Origin: Xestospongia bergquistia
Taxonomy: Eukaryota > Porifera > Demospongiae > Haplosclerida > Petrosiidae
Assembly: GCA_963965975.1 (NCBI GenBank)
Contig: OZ014414.1
Location: forward strand, 4,067,501-4,131,500
DNA: 64,000 nucleotides
Reading direction: 5' to 3'
Part shown: one piece after another, positions 12,601 to 25,237 of the stretch
Layout: each line of letters opens with the position of its first letter
Position numbering within the stretch: the stretch's first letter is position 1
Position numbers and translations under genes: made by a program
Notes under the pieces: generated by a model
What the model saw: the letters and a program-made list of their open reading frames with translations, nothing else
Database searches by the model: none
Told to the model about the DNA's origin: nothing

Positions 12601-14646
12601 TATAACAATTTCCTAGTATACAGTATATTAGGCCTAATGTTATAGACTCACCAAATTATGCCCCAAGGGAATATGATATTAACATCATATATACTGGATT
12701 AGCCCTGCTTATCTACAGCTTAATCATAATTTCTTTAATTGTTTTATTTAGCTAGTGCACTATAACTTAAAGAAGCTATTCTTAAATAGAAAATTACATT
12801 GTAATTATATACATTCAACCATAGTGCCAGATATAGTAACAAGAATATACAACTGCTTGACAAGCAAAAACTAAACAGGATTGTCACTTACCATTTCTAT
12901 GTTGTATAAACCTGCTTTATTGCCCTTTGAACCAGCTGTCATTAATTATTAATTATTGCTATGTTGGTATCAGCAGGAATGAATTAATTATATTAGTACC
13001 TTTCCTTGACTTTGTCATATAAAATTCAGTACAATTTTATTCCCACTCTCACAATGATTGAGTAGTACTTATAGATTGACACTTCCATATATTTATAATA
13101 TTACTTACATATTATTAATGAAATAATTTATTTTGTAATGATAGTTTTGACTTCTACAAGAAGCACTCAAATTATAAGGAGATCCATCAGCCAAGTAGAC
13201 TCAGGTAAGCATACCTAGGTAACCGTAATTCAGAAATGGTTGGTACTGTAATGTTGACAGTTTGATTATAGATCTAAATTTTATGTTAACTATATCAATG
13301 TTAATGTTGTGACATGTGAACCTGTTGACTTTAGTAAGAATTAACTGGCAATGATATTGAGGTATTTACCTTTAGAAAGAGAAGTAGAATAATAAAAGTA
13401 TCTATTTAAGAGAATACACTCCTTTTTTACAGTGGGTGTTAGATGGAAATGGGTGTCCTCACTTATGTGGAATAATTATAATATTTATTATTGTTTTATC
13501 ACAATTGTAGACACTTATGAGGAAAGTTTTCTTATGCATGAACATAGCAGAATTACAATCAACTCTAGTGAACAACAGGAAGGTATAAAACTATATTATA
13601 TATATGTGTTATTTTCTTATAAAATAATGCTTATGTTCTGGCAGAATTTTAACTTGAACCATGCTAATAGGTATCACTGTAAGTAATATTATAGTTGAAG
13701 AAATAATCCTATATTTGTTTTGAAAGATAATTAACTTCACAATGAAACATTGACTAAAGATTAAATAAGTAGCTTCACTGTAGTCTGTGTCTGTGAAAGA
13801 CCCTAACTTTAGAATACTATAGCAAAGAAGCAAGCTAACAAGCATTGTCAGTCATACCTATCGACATAGTGCTTGTGGTTAGGGTTAATAATATTCATTG
13901 GATGCTGTATGCATCAGCAGTTAAAGTATCCAGTTTAATTTCATTTGTTGCTTTCAAAAGTCAGATGCAACAATACTTATGTTAAAATGGTGAAAACAAA
14001 AATATCTTGTTACATACATGATTCATGGTCCAAAATGTGTCAGGCAGTAACAAACATTGATTTTTATTACCAAGTGAGTTTCTTGTTGAATAACTAAAAA
14101 CCTACCAAAAACTAGTAGTATTTTCACTCTCTAGTGTTTTTTTTATTCCATATCATCATTAATGAATGTATACCTTCCCTCTAATCATACAAACCTTAAA
14201 AAAGTATGGTAGTAACAGATAATAGTAGCATAGGTTTTATTGTTGATTCACCAATGCATTATATAAGTTAAATAGACATCTGGCAAATGTTTAACAAAAT
14301 TAAATTAATATTATTTCACATAGGTCTCCCTGCACTTCCTCCAGTAATACCACTTATAGAAGCTGAACTAACAATTACAGATTTGATGGAAATGGTTGCA
14401 CCATATGCTCTTAGCAAATGGAAAATGGTTGGATCTTCTCTTCAGCTTTGCCAACAACTTGATGGTATAGCTTCCCAGTACAGAGGTGATTGTTATGAAT
14501 GTTATCAAGCTTTATTCAAAACATGGGAAGATATTGGGCAGCCACCTTTTAATTGGAACACAATTCTTGACATTTTATGTAAACCCCATATATGCAAATA
14601 TAGTTTGGTTGAACACATAGTTAACAAGCTTACAAGGGATAAATAA
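3327..14646 (+). CDS. Coiled-coil protein with C-terminal Death domain (18 exons)
   Basis: Proposed exons: 3327-3534, 5105-5182, 5807-5908, 6243-6275, 6737-6850, 7223-7327, 8437-8520, 8568-8609, 8657-8755, 8932-9006, 9576-9647, 9751-9879, 10835-10963, 11178-11234, 11914-12465, 13145-13204, 13511-13582, 14324-14646. They sum to 778 codons (777 aa), and all 17 introns are phase 1. Exons 3-14 encode long charged heptad-like helices rich in E, K and Q, so a coiled coil. Exon 15 (184 aa) is an unrecognised Cys-rich domain beginning with CTCGCSG and containing several CC and C-x-C groups. The last exon encodes a Death domain of about 90 residues (helix 1 around ITDLMEMVAPYA, conserved W in KWKMVG and FNWNTI). 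Death domains mediate homotypic assembly in apoptotic and innate-immune signalling. I infer a coiled-coil oligomer that recruits Death partners; the specific function is unknown. A possible extra exon at about 8186-8246 does not keep phase and was left out. A short uORF starts at 3310. Confidence 0.75.
3561..3606. repeat. (AT)n microsatellite
   Basis: An uninterrupted AT dinucleotide tract flanked on both sides by ATAATTAT, so the whole element is self-complementary. It lies in intron 1 of the Death-domain gene. Confidence 0.9.
5001..5065 (+). repeat. Dispersed hairpin repeat, copy 1
   Basis: Best hairpin of the family. The arms GTATTGCCTTGCATGC and GCATGCCAGGCAGTA are separated by ACA. The left flank reads GGTCCAAAATGATTATA, which recurs in other copies. 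It lies in intron 1 of the Death-domain gene, just before exon 2. Confidence 0.75.
5193..5252 (-). repeat. Dispersed hairpin repeat, copy 2 (inverted)
   Basis: Read on the minus strand it has the same order as copy 1: GATCCAAAAC, then GATTGCCTGGTATG, a spacer, and TGCCAGGTA. It begins 10 bp after exon 2 of the Death-domain gene, so copies 1 and 2 flank that exon in inverted orientation. Confidence 0.6.
14010..14070 (+). repeat. Dispersed hairpin repeat, deleted copy 3
   Basis: Contains TGGTCCAAAATG followed directly by TGTCAGGCAGTAACAAA, so the left half of the hairpin is missing. It lies in the last intron of the Death-domain gene. Confidence 0.55.
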
Positions 14647-16041
14647 TTAGTTTTTTGTTATAGTACCTTTGTGGCTATTAATTTTTTGAATTTCTTTAAG
14701 ATAAAAGACATTAGTGGCCAAGTCATCCTGGAATATCCATTTTAAAGAGTAGATTCTTGGCATATATTTTATCATAAATGTATCTTCAATCCTGCTTGAA
14801 GGTGTAAAAAATGAAGAATGCATTGATCTGCTAATATTTTAATTGTAATTAAGTTGTCTTTCACAGGATTGTCAGATGAAGTACTTTGTGGTACATTTTT
14901 ACATTAAATCACCTTTCCTGCTCACTCATACAATATATTGAACAGTCATTGATAAGGTTTACAGAGTAAGGGTTCAGTATCATAATACACATCAAAGTAT
15001 GGACAAATAGCAGCTGCCTTTTATTTAATATTCTTTTGTATTCACATTCTTTCCAGCATAACAACATTTACTTAATTCATATTCCAAACGAAACATTTAA
15101 ACCAGTATATAGATATATACCTGTGACAATCACTCAGTAATTTTACTGCTCTGATCATGTACATGTAAGTGTAAATGGGTGCCCCTGCTATTATGCAAGG
15201 TAGAATTAATTGTCTGTAAGCTAGAGTAAACATAACAGAAGAGTACTCATATCAAATAGTCATCAAATCCTTGTTGTGTGTTTGTAATGACAGTAATAAT
15301 AAGAATAAGACAAAAACCATTACAAGTATGACAATTTCATGGTTGAACCTATAGAATTAGTGTTATCACAGCTAGCTAATATACTAGTCTAAATGTCTTT
15401 GCTACATATTGCAAGTTTGTATGTTTCATTGGATACTTCACACTCTGCCTACTCTCATTTTGCCTATAATCTTGTAGGGTTTAGGGTTTAATTGTGTAGG
15501 TAATATAACATAAACCAATAAGATATAGGCATAGTGAGAACAATTTGTTTCAATTGGAAGGTCAATTAACTAAATTATGTACACACCTTACAAATAGAAT
15601 GCATACTATTTTTCGTACATGAACTAGAGTAGTTTCTGCTTGGTTTGTCCTGCCTACTATGAATGTGTCAGCAAGTTGACTTAAACATAATTTGCACCAC
15701 AAGTACACTATTCATAATAACTTATTTTTGCTACAAGAGTCATCAATCTGTAATTTTAATATTATAGAATACCTCATATTACCCTAAACATATCTATCAT
15801 GTTACATGTAATAACAGCCACTAGGATACCTTACACATTTGATTGACTAATAAAGACATTTTTAAATCAAACATCAAAACTGTATCTATCAAACTATACA
15901 CAAGCAAAATAAATTAGTAGCATTAAAAAGTAAAATTAACATACAATTAATACAAATACTGTAAGAAGGGTTGAACATCAAGACAATGATGCCAAAAAAA
16001 TTACCATTAATTTACAAGATTAAAAATGTCTTTTCAAACAC
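14647..16041. other. Convergent intergenic region / 3' UTRs
   Basis: About 1.4 kb of AT-rich sequence between the stop of the + strand Death-domain gene and the stop of the - strand STK40 gene. It presumably holds both 3' UTRs. I see no ORF, RNA gene or repeat that I can support. Confidence 0.6.
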
Positions 16042-19000
16042 TTAACTGTTTGAAGTCTCAGCACTATGAGGACGACCATTTACACTGTTTCTTCTAACAG
16101 CTCGTAAACTTTGTAATATCTCTCTCTCATTATCCCTTGGCTCATGTGATCTTCGTCTAGCTCGAGGACCATCAGTAAGACCCAAAGTATATGAGTGGGA
16201 ATTACGTCGATAACGTGGAAGATCCCCATGACGTGTTACTTCACCATGGTGACCACCACCTAACATAGAGCCAAGGCTCCGTCTACCATGCACAGTAGAG
16301 GATGAAGGTCCAGTAAGAAGTCGTCTTATCCATATACTATTGTTTGGGTCTCCTTCTGAAAAACTGTGTCTGTGTATTGCACTGGATGGATGTAAATGTG
16401 GGTGTGACATGTCTGTTGGTGTCCATGTTGTGGAATGAGGTTCTTGTATAGTATCAGTTAGGAGGTTAGTGGCATGTGGCATTATGTGATGAGTATAAAG
16501 AGAGACAGGTAGGCTTTGAGTTGTGGAGTAGCTGTTAGATGCTTGAAAAGTGAGAGAGAGTAAGGAAGGATTATTAGGTGAAGAGGATAGAAATGGATTG
16601 CCACCTCCTGAGTTTGGGAGTTGTGTACGAGGAGAATCTGGAAACACAAATTGTGGCAACATAGTAGGTGACATGGGACTATGAACAATACCACCTGGAG
16701 ATGTTGTTTGTATCCATCTGTTCGTATTATGTGCATTATTAAGGTCTATGAAAGGATGGAGATGAAGTCGTGGTGCAGTGAGTTCTATAACATTAACACT
16801 AGAGGTAGGTGTGCCATGTTGACTAACGATGCATTGATCTGGAACAGTACATTCAGTTGGTTGAGAAGAGTCTATTTCTGGAACAATTTGAACAGGCTCA
16901 CGAACAAGAGTAAAGGTCCTATAGTATAGAATATAGACATGAGAACTGTATGTTTTGTATTCATGTCTGTGTCCTATACTGGTAATCATTTATCAAAAAA
17001 CAATGCACTCTGTAGCAACAAACATTCTAGAGTGCAAGATCTGGTTTACAATTTATGTACATTAGCGAAAATGGTGTCAAACAAACCAGCTTTTTATGAA
17101 AGACAAAAGACTTTCTTGTTATGTCTGCTTATACTTTTATCAAATGAACATCATATCTACATCTTATAAATAATTTGATATTTTAAAACCTTATTATGAC
17201 AATGGTCTTAGTGCCTTTCATTGCTTATGCTATCAAACAGAAGTAGGAAACTTACATTCTTGATAATATGCTTTGAACAGCATCACTTGTAGCTATAGCA
17301 GTTAGTCTCTTTCGAGGATCTAACTCAATGAGTTGTCTTAAAAGAGCTGTGGTTTCCATAGAAACAGGATGATCCCTAATCAAAGACAACATTATTTTGT
17401 ACAGATAATAATGAAATCACTAACACTGTAGGCGTTCTATCCTATGTGTAAAAACAGCTTATTAACAAATATAGTGTAGAAGAGGCTCTCTACAGTTAAG
17501 TCATATAACAATTTAATTGAATTGATTAAACTATGAAAAGCCTTAAATAATTAAGATTTAATTTATCCAATATCCATCTTTATCTATTATATTACATTGT
17601 CAGTCATATAACAATAACAAGTTCTCTTAAGATAAGAAAGTAATGTACTATGGCAAACATACCTCGGTAGACTAAATTTACCAGTCTTTATTTTCTTAAA
17701 TAGTTCTTGTGGAATACTGTCATAGAAAGGGAACTGGCCATATATCATAGTATAGAGAAGTATACCAAGAGACCACATATCACTAGGTTTGCCTGGATAT
17801 GGTTCACCTAAACAATATGAACATAACAGCTAGCACTTTTCTACTCAACATTACTTTGTGCAATATTCAGTGACAAACAAGACTAACAATGTGCCAATTC
17901 AGGAAAATCACATTAATTTGGCACAATGTATGAAACATCAAAGAAACATTGCAGTGTAGTGTTCTAGTTTAAGACATAAAATGTGATGACTTACCACTTA
18001 GTACATCAGGGCTAACATATGCTAGACTGCCTCTCTGATCAGAAAGTAGATCATCTTCACGAACTAAATGTTTTCCAAGAGCAAAATTTATTAGAGTGAC
18101 CTCATTAGTTCTATATGAATGAAACCACAACACATGAATCTCATTACAAGGAAAGACAGGGGGATACTTCCAGTACATCTAAAACATAACACAGATGCCC
18201 CAGGGAAAAGTTGAAAATGATATAATCTAACCAACATCTGTACATATGTGTATGTAGCAAGCATTCATACCAAAGACAGCATTGATGAGTTTACTATGAC
18301 ACATCTTTATAGCAGATATGACTGGTAAGGTCTAAATAAGATTCACAAAAATTTGGCCTTGGTAAAAGGTAAATTAAAGTGTCGTTTTCTATGATGAATG
18401 AGAGATTATTGAAGATTTATACTACAAAAGCTTCCTCAATGTTAATAAGAAACAAGTTCATGACTACTGGAGCTAGAAGTATATGAACTTGACAAGGTAA
18501 ATTTATAAGGTGGCGTGGTAGACCTAAGCCTAACTACAGCTGGTACATAGCCTTGGGTGCATGCACAAAACGGATCTTGAAACTTGAGAAGACCGTGAGG
18601 CCACACAGCATACAATCTCAGTCTTTGATGTTAGAAAACAGAATAGTTGGGCTATTTGTGGATAGTTAGTGGATTATCAAAGGGACCGGGAAGAATATAC
18701 ATGTCTGAATCTGAACACACATTCATGTAAAATGTTTTTAAACATCCAAGAAATAGTTTGATGTGCATTCCAACAGGCTATGTGCATTTACAGACAAAGT
18801 GGTACTGCTGGTATTGCTACTGTACAAAGTGAACAGATGACAAACTTAAGCTATTCACATATATATGTACATGTAGACTTAAAAATCCATTTTCTTTCTT
18901 ACCTTCTATTTAATACAACATTGCCTAATTTGAGATCTCTGTGTACAATGTTTTTCTATAAAAAAAGAGTTTACATGTAATTAGTTATTCTAAAATCAAA

Positions 19001-19768
19001 AATACTTTAGATATTGCTCAATTTTAAGTTCAATATTGCATAGAAAAAAGAATCTTAAAATACATACATCTACATAAAATATAATTATGTATACTAGTAT
19101 TATGGACATAATACATAAGGAATATCTATGATAAATGAAAGCAACATAGTGTGCCCACTTTGATCTTATGAATAATTACATAACAAGAATACATTTATAG
19201 TGTCAAGTACTATCTATACACACTTACTCGTATAATCAAAAGTGCATGTTGTACTAGTTAAAGTACAATATAAGAATTCTGATTATTATTGTAGCAACAT
19301 CAGAGAAACCAAAAGATGATATCATCACTCATGTTATCAATTAGCACTTAACAAATTAATCATGTTCTGTACAACATCTGTACATTGTGAGTTAAGAGTG
19401 GGCTGGTTAATATTTGCTTTCATTGTATTGTAGTTTTCATTCAATTCATTGTGTCTATTATACATTGTATAATATCATTGTTAAGATGCATAATGTGATT
19501 GTGGCATAACAAAGAAATTTGTCTGTCATACATTGTGGGATTGTCATGACAATATACCTTGTGGATTTCCTTGACAGTGTTGCCTAACAAATAGAATATT
19601 TGAAGTGCTTCACGTTCTTGTAATCTTTTCTCTTTTATTACATGTTGTTGCAGATTTATGTAGTCCTAGAGAATTGGTAAAACACAATAAACAACAATGA
19701 CATACATGTAGCTACATATTATATATATATATATATATATAATATACATACATCCATACATACATATA

Positions 19769-19801
<33 letters not shown>

Positions 19802-22704
19802 TGCATGTGCAAAGTACATGTAACTCAAGAGAAAATGTACATTAGTTACAATTGTATTCTGAATCAATAGACATTGTATATCAGTTAGAATTGCAATCAA
19901 AACAGTTACAGGTATTATTCACATTACACATAAAAGGATTTAAAAAAAGAAAAAGAAAGATAGAAAAGAATTGAACTTGAGGTTTATGGAAGCATTTGTC
20001 ATACATATACTATGTATGCATATATCAACAAATAGATAAGAACATTATTACTATCAAAATTAATTCAGAAGTCTGAAGTTTAACACAACAAGACAATTCA
20101 AGAGTTAATCAAACAGGTTTAGTAAGCACTTTGATAAGAACAATCAATGTACTTAACTACAGTGTATTATGGAAAAAACAATAGAGTACATATACAGTAT
20201 ATACATTGTCTTAGACTGTTGTGATAAAACCGGTACAATTATCAGAAAAACAACTGATAATACATAGTATAAGTAAACTAAGATCACCCCTTCAGATAAG
20301 TTTATACCACATAAATGTCCCACAGTAATAAAATGATTGCATATTCTTACATTAAAATCCAGGAAGCACTGGGAATGTGGAGTTCAATAGAGGTAAAAAT
20401 GCATTGTTGTTATAACTTTAAAAAAAGTGCAAGGAAATCCCCAATTTCATAAATGATATAATACACTAAACATGTCATGCCATACTCCAAAATATATAAT
20501 TTAGAGAGAGTCTGTTCCTCATTAGTAAATATTCAACACAGTGACATCCTTTTAGGCAAACCACAGACTTATAAGAAACTGACATGAAACACAATGCACA
20601 GCATATATACTTAAGGATGACCTGTATTATGACACTTAAGACAGTCTGTAGTATTAACAATCTTTAACAGGCACTTACATTAAGTGGATTACTTCCTTTG
20701 TTATAATACAAACCTTATATTGTCCACTGGAGTCATAGTCATGCTGATGTAGACAATCCAGTACCAATATAATGTTATTGCTCTCTCTAAATAAGCCATG
20801 ATGATGTACCACACCAGGTTGATCTTGAAGTAATGATAATATTGAATGTTCATTGTGTACCAGCAATTTCCCTTGATAATCTTCTGTTTGGTCACCTATA
20901 TACAAGTAAAGAATAAAGTAATAAAGTAATCATATAGTAATATATTAGCAGGAATCATTGGTGATGATTTAAATAGGCAATTTGGTAAACTGCCAACTTT
21001 GCTACCACTCCTACAATTATTACATTCTTAAACTAATAATTATTAACTTCCAGATAACACTTTATATGCTAAAAGCCCTTCATCAAACTTCCTAATTCCT
21101 GCTATATAGCACCTATATGTAACACAATCAGTGTAAGCATATTCCTCACAGTTGACTAACTGTGAAATGCAATACAAGCATATTCTAGTGTCAATCAATA
21201 ACAACTGCCTCCCTCTACTCACAGTAAATGTCTATACAGCATATTCAAAATGGATGTTACCATTATACCCAATGTTTTGCTACACAAAAATTATAAACAT
21301 AAAATAAAGAATGTTGCATATAATACCAGTAGTCTAAGAGAATGCACACAAACCTTTAATTAGCTTTACTATAAGGAGAGTGTCATGATGAGCTTAACAT
21401 ATTATTACTAGATCACATGCCATCTGAGAAACCACAAGTCACAACAGCTGGTATGATATAAAGTATAAACTTTCATCAGAGATGATAAATGGTTGTGTAA
21501 AACTACATTACTTTCAAGCTTTAAACACCGAACCACATCAAATGAGCCTTAAGTCACTACACGTCATCTATACTATCATAGCTCATATCAGTTGATACAC
21601 TTGTATGTATGATACCGACATGCTAATATAACTTGCCATTAGAAACATATGACATTTCAGTACATACACATACATGTACATTTAATGTAATGTCATCACG
21701 TGGCATATACATGTACCTACAATAACAACACATGCTTTTTGTGTACATCTAATTTACCTATAAGAATGCACTTTTAACATTAAGTGGATAACTGCTATAA
21801 AATATATAATGTGAATATTTCTTATGATATCTGTTGTTATATTTACAGTCTGTTGACCAAATAGTTAATGCTTTGAAAGAAGCCAAATAGTCTTTACATA
21901 TAACCAAGTACAATAAACTAGTATATATATATATATATATATATATAGTGCATGTCTTCTTTAATCATTAACACAATATTTCACCAAAGAAAAATATCAT
22001 AATTAGATCGTGAGATATACAAATAATGATTACTTAATAATTACAAAAATGCTAATTTATTGTCAAACAAGTGTTATTAACCACTAGACCAAAAAGGAAG
22101 GAAATACAAACCAAAGGCAAAATTCCAAAACATAACAGTCTGTGTACACAGTGTATGTACACAGACTGTTACATGTATCTGAAAGATACATGTGCATTAG
22201 CAGCAACTCAACTACACAAAACATTCAACATTCACAGCCACACAGCAGCTGTAACTACCTATACCTATCGTAAGATAATCTTACCACCACTTGTAATAAT
22301 GTTAAGAATAAAATATTTATAAGGCAAATGATTTAATGAAGCCTTTTAAAAGCTATGTTATCATAAATGATACAAGATAATCTGGTATAATTGTACAAAT
22401 AGAAGGTGTGAATAAATTCTTTTTTATAGAATGCTGACTAACCTCCTGGAGTTAGAGATAAAATCTTCATGGTTACAAACTGTTCACTGTCCACTCGTTT
22501 TGCGATATATTCTTTAATATTTTTCATTGGGCTAGGGCTTACAGATGGCAGTACTGGTCCCATATAATACTCTCCTTGTTGTAAACCATTAGTAAGACTA
22601 ATAATTGTTCCAAAGGAGTTTGATATGATAGGAGGAGGAGTACTTGGAGTAGCCATTATTTCGACATTACTCTTAACCAACTGGTTTGCCCAATATACAG
22701 ACAT
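16042..22704 (-). CDS. STK40: STK40-type pseudokinase (SgK495 family)
   Basis: Coding exons, 5' to 3' on the minus strand: 22704-22443, 20895-20714, 19665-19558, 18955-18903, 18110-17995, 17807-17663, 17375-17256, 16918-16042; 620 aa. Landmarks match human STK40 strongly: GVVHHHGLF, LVLDCL, VIKEKRL, IVHRDLKLGN, then LGKHLVREDDLL, DQRGSLAYVSPDVLSG and YGQFPFYDSIPQELFKKIK. HRD is intact (about residue 190), but the DFG position reads NFA (about 210) and the Gly-rich loop is degenerate, as expected for this family, which is thought not to bind ATP normally. Directly after the kinase-like domain, VQIVPE (about residues 339-344) fits the COP1-binding VP motif used by STK40 and Tribbles proteins. 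The remaining ~275 residues are Ser/Thr/Pro/His-rich and longer than in the 435-aa human protein. It likely acts as a scaffold for ubiquitin ligase COP1. An untranslated first exon is likely at about 24122-24250. Confidence 0.92.
19717..19801. repeat. (TA)n microsatellites
   Basis: Two long TA tracts separated by a short ATACATACATCCATACATAC-like stretch, in an intron of STK40. Confidence 0.9.
21921..21948. repeat. (TA)n microsatellite
   Basis: Simple TA tract in the first coding intron of STK40. Confidence 0.9.
22134..22193. repeat. Two abutting perfect inverted repeats
   Basis: 22134-22148 (AACAGTCTGTGTACA) is exactly complementary to 22156-22170 around a 7-nt loop. The next base begins a second perfect hairpin, ACATGTATCT / AGATACATGT, with loop GAA (22171-22193). 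It lies in an intron of STK40. Function unknown. Confidence 0.9.
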
Positions 22705-24121
22705 AAAGCTGTTTGAGATATATCTATAAAAAAGAGGGATGATCTGAACTACTAAAATTTCAGATAAACGTAACTAAACTTTCAACCACACATTCAGTAT
22801 TAGCTTGCTTAGAGTGTACAAAACCATATATGTACTTCTATTTACAGTGATTACTTCTCATAGGGCAAAAGTTATGTGTATATAAGATACAATATAGCCA
22901 AAACAATTATATAATACTAACATACACTGTACATGTAGACTCCTCCACATCAAAACATGTACATACAGTGTCAGTACATAGAGTGAACAATACATTACAG
23001 TGACGATATGTTAAAAAGTTAGAAACGTATTTTATTTACAGAATGAACTGAAACACTCCAAATGAATTACAATGTGACCTAGCTATAAAGTAACCACACT
23101 GTTGGCAAACACAAACTGTATGACATGTGTGCCAAAAATATGTGAAAACATGATAACATGAACAAGAAATATTTAAACAACTCATGAGATATTTCACAAT
23201 ATAACCATGATCTATGGATAGCTCTTATTAAGAACATCACATGTGTTACTGAGTCCCACGCTTGAAAAAAGAAATTACATGTAAAGCAAAAAATGTCCAG
23301 TTTAAAGATTTTCCACTGAATGTATGATCAGCACACAGATGTATGTGTGTAAATGTAATTTAACACCATTTAGAATTATAATTACATATGAAAAGAGAAA
23401 AAAGAAAGAAATCTGTAACTGTACATAATAAATGTTGTTGATATACTATTTATGCTCCAGATGAAAATATATAGTTTCAATTAAATTATTGCTGACCATT
23501 TCAGGCTAAATCATCTTTCACTGTTTGCCTACTTTTCATTACAGACAATTATAGCTTCTACTATAGCATTCATGTTCCATTACATCACTAAAACAATGTG
23601 TAATAGTTACTATGAAAAATGTACTACAACACACGTCAATATATTTTATATACATGAGCATATGCACTCTAATAATAACATGTCTACTCCATTACGGTAG
23701 TAGTCTCTCAGATAATCAAAAAGAGAATAATTAATTTTAATTATAATTGCAAGCGCCAGTCCTAAACTTGACAAAATAGAATTTGGTCTATTAATTATGT
23801 TTCCTTGACAATAATGCAGTCTCTATTCTCAGCATGGATGTGCCTATTAAGTATACACAAACATCACTAACTTTGAGTCCTGCATTTTAGTGGACTAAAC
23901 GAAGACTTGAGTGAAAATAAAACTTAACCCCAGATAGCAACGTTACCTCAGTCCTTAACAAACAGTCCTTAACTCCTACTACACGTTATTAATTGCTATT
24001 CAACAACTGTATATTATAGCTAAGCTGAAATACCGTTTCTCTCTAACAACTACGACCAGGTGTATTATAGACACAGTCGTATTATTTCATGCTACTGGAA
24101 TGTTGTATCAAGAATCCATAC

Positions 24122-24250
24122 CTGAAAACAAAGACAATAGCGATCTTGTCTAGACGCGAGACATACGTTCCAGCACCACGGCACCTAGCAACTCGAGCAG
24201 CACAGGGACGGACGAGGAGCTAGCGTCTGATACAAGTGACTGAAAGTGAA
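24122..24250 (-). promoter_or_regulatory. Likely STK40 untranslated first exon and promoter
   Basis: A relatively GC-rich, CpG-containing patch (about 24150-24235) in an otherwise AT-rich region. On the minus strand it ends at 24122 with a good donor (CAG/gtatgg), and coding exon 22704-22443 has an acceptor at 22724. The transcription start is inferred. Confidence 0.5.
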
Positions 24251-25237
24251 TAATCCAGAGCAGTGTTTTTGTGTGGCGTTCCCAAATTCAATTAACTATT
24301 GCTAAATTGGCAAGTGGGTGGAGCATATTATTAGGTTTAATTAAAATTGAAAAAGTTCATTTATACATAGTAAAGTTCCTAAATAAAAATAACGCTATCA
24401 TCATATTTGTTCAAAACATTAGATATATTACACTTCATGGAAGACTCTGTTCTGTTTGCAGAGCTAGCGATGTCTATGCCTAGTAAAGATAATAACATTG
24501 TAACTTTTGAAGGAAGGAACTACATACTATGTAATGTAAGATGTACTCATGAGGTAAACATTAGAGATTTTTAGATACAATCTCATTCAGTTTACCAAAT
24601 TATTTATATTTTCTCTATGCATAAAGTAGTTTTGCTATTGATATAAACCATTTCTGTGAGGTAGAAAAACTCAAGCTAGAGAGAATAGGTTTTCCATTTT
24701 CAGTGAACTTAAGGTTATTTTTAGGTGCACCACACAACTAAAAGACAACTCTATGAATGTATAATCTGTGACCAATTGATATGTACTGTTGTTACATTTA
24801 TGAGGCTGCACATAAATATCCTGTATTGACAGGCAAAGAGCTCAAAGGAAATTGCTAGGCAACATAAGAAACCACTTTAAAATGTATAGCCACGATCACT
24901 CTAGTATATGATGTAATTATCACAAAAGTACCTTTGCAGGCATATCAATATATGTATATTATGTAATCTACATATGTATGTATTCTTCTATACTGATGTA
25001 CATATATAGAATCATAGTGAAAATAGTGTTCAACATTTAGCTATTCAAGAAATAAAAATAAAGATGCCAAGAAACTGGCAAATTTGCTAAAATTACAGCA
25101 AATTATGTAATTTTCTCTCTGTATAGTAACATCCAAAGAAATGTGCAGAGTTTATAAATGTCCATCTACCAATCCTAGCAGACAGATAGATCAACATTTG
25201 GTACATTACATTTATTAACATGAATCAACAAATTATA
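24251..25237. other. Intergenic region between STK40 and PNISR
   Basis: About 1 kb of AT-rich sequence upstream of STK40 and downstream of the PNISR stop. A + strand ORF at 24271-24483 shows no recognisable domain and looks random. Nothing else supportable. Confidence 0.6.

Noticed and set aside
13432..13510. 5' extension of the penultimate exon of the Death-domain gene
   Set aside because: An acceptor at 13432 and an open frame exist, but the translated stretch looks intronic and the acceptor at 13510 gives a better exon.
24271..24483. 70-aa + strand ORF beside the STK40 promoter
   Set aside because: Low-complexity hydrophobic and Ile/Lys-rich translation with no homology I recognise; it lies in promoter sequence of the opposite-strand gene.
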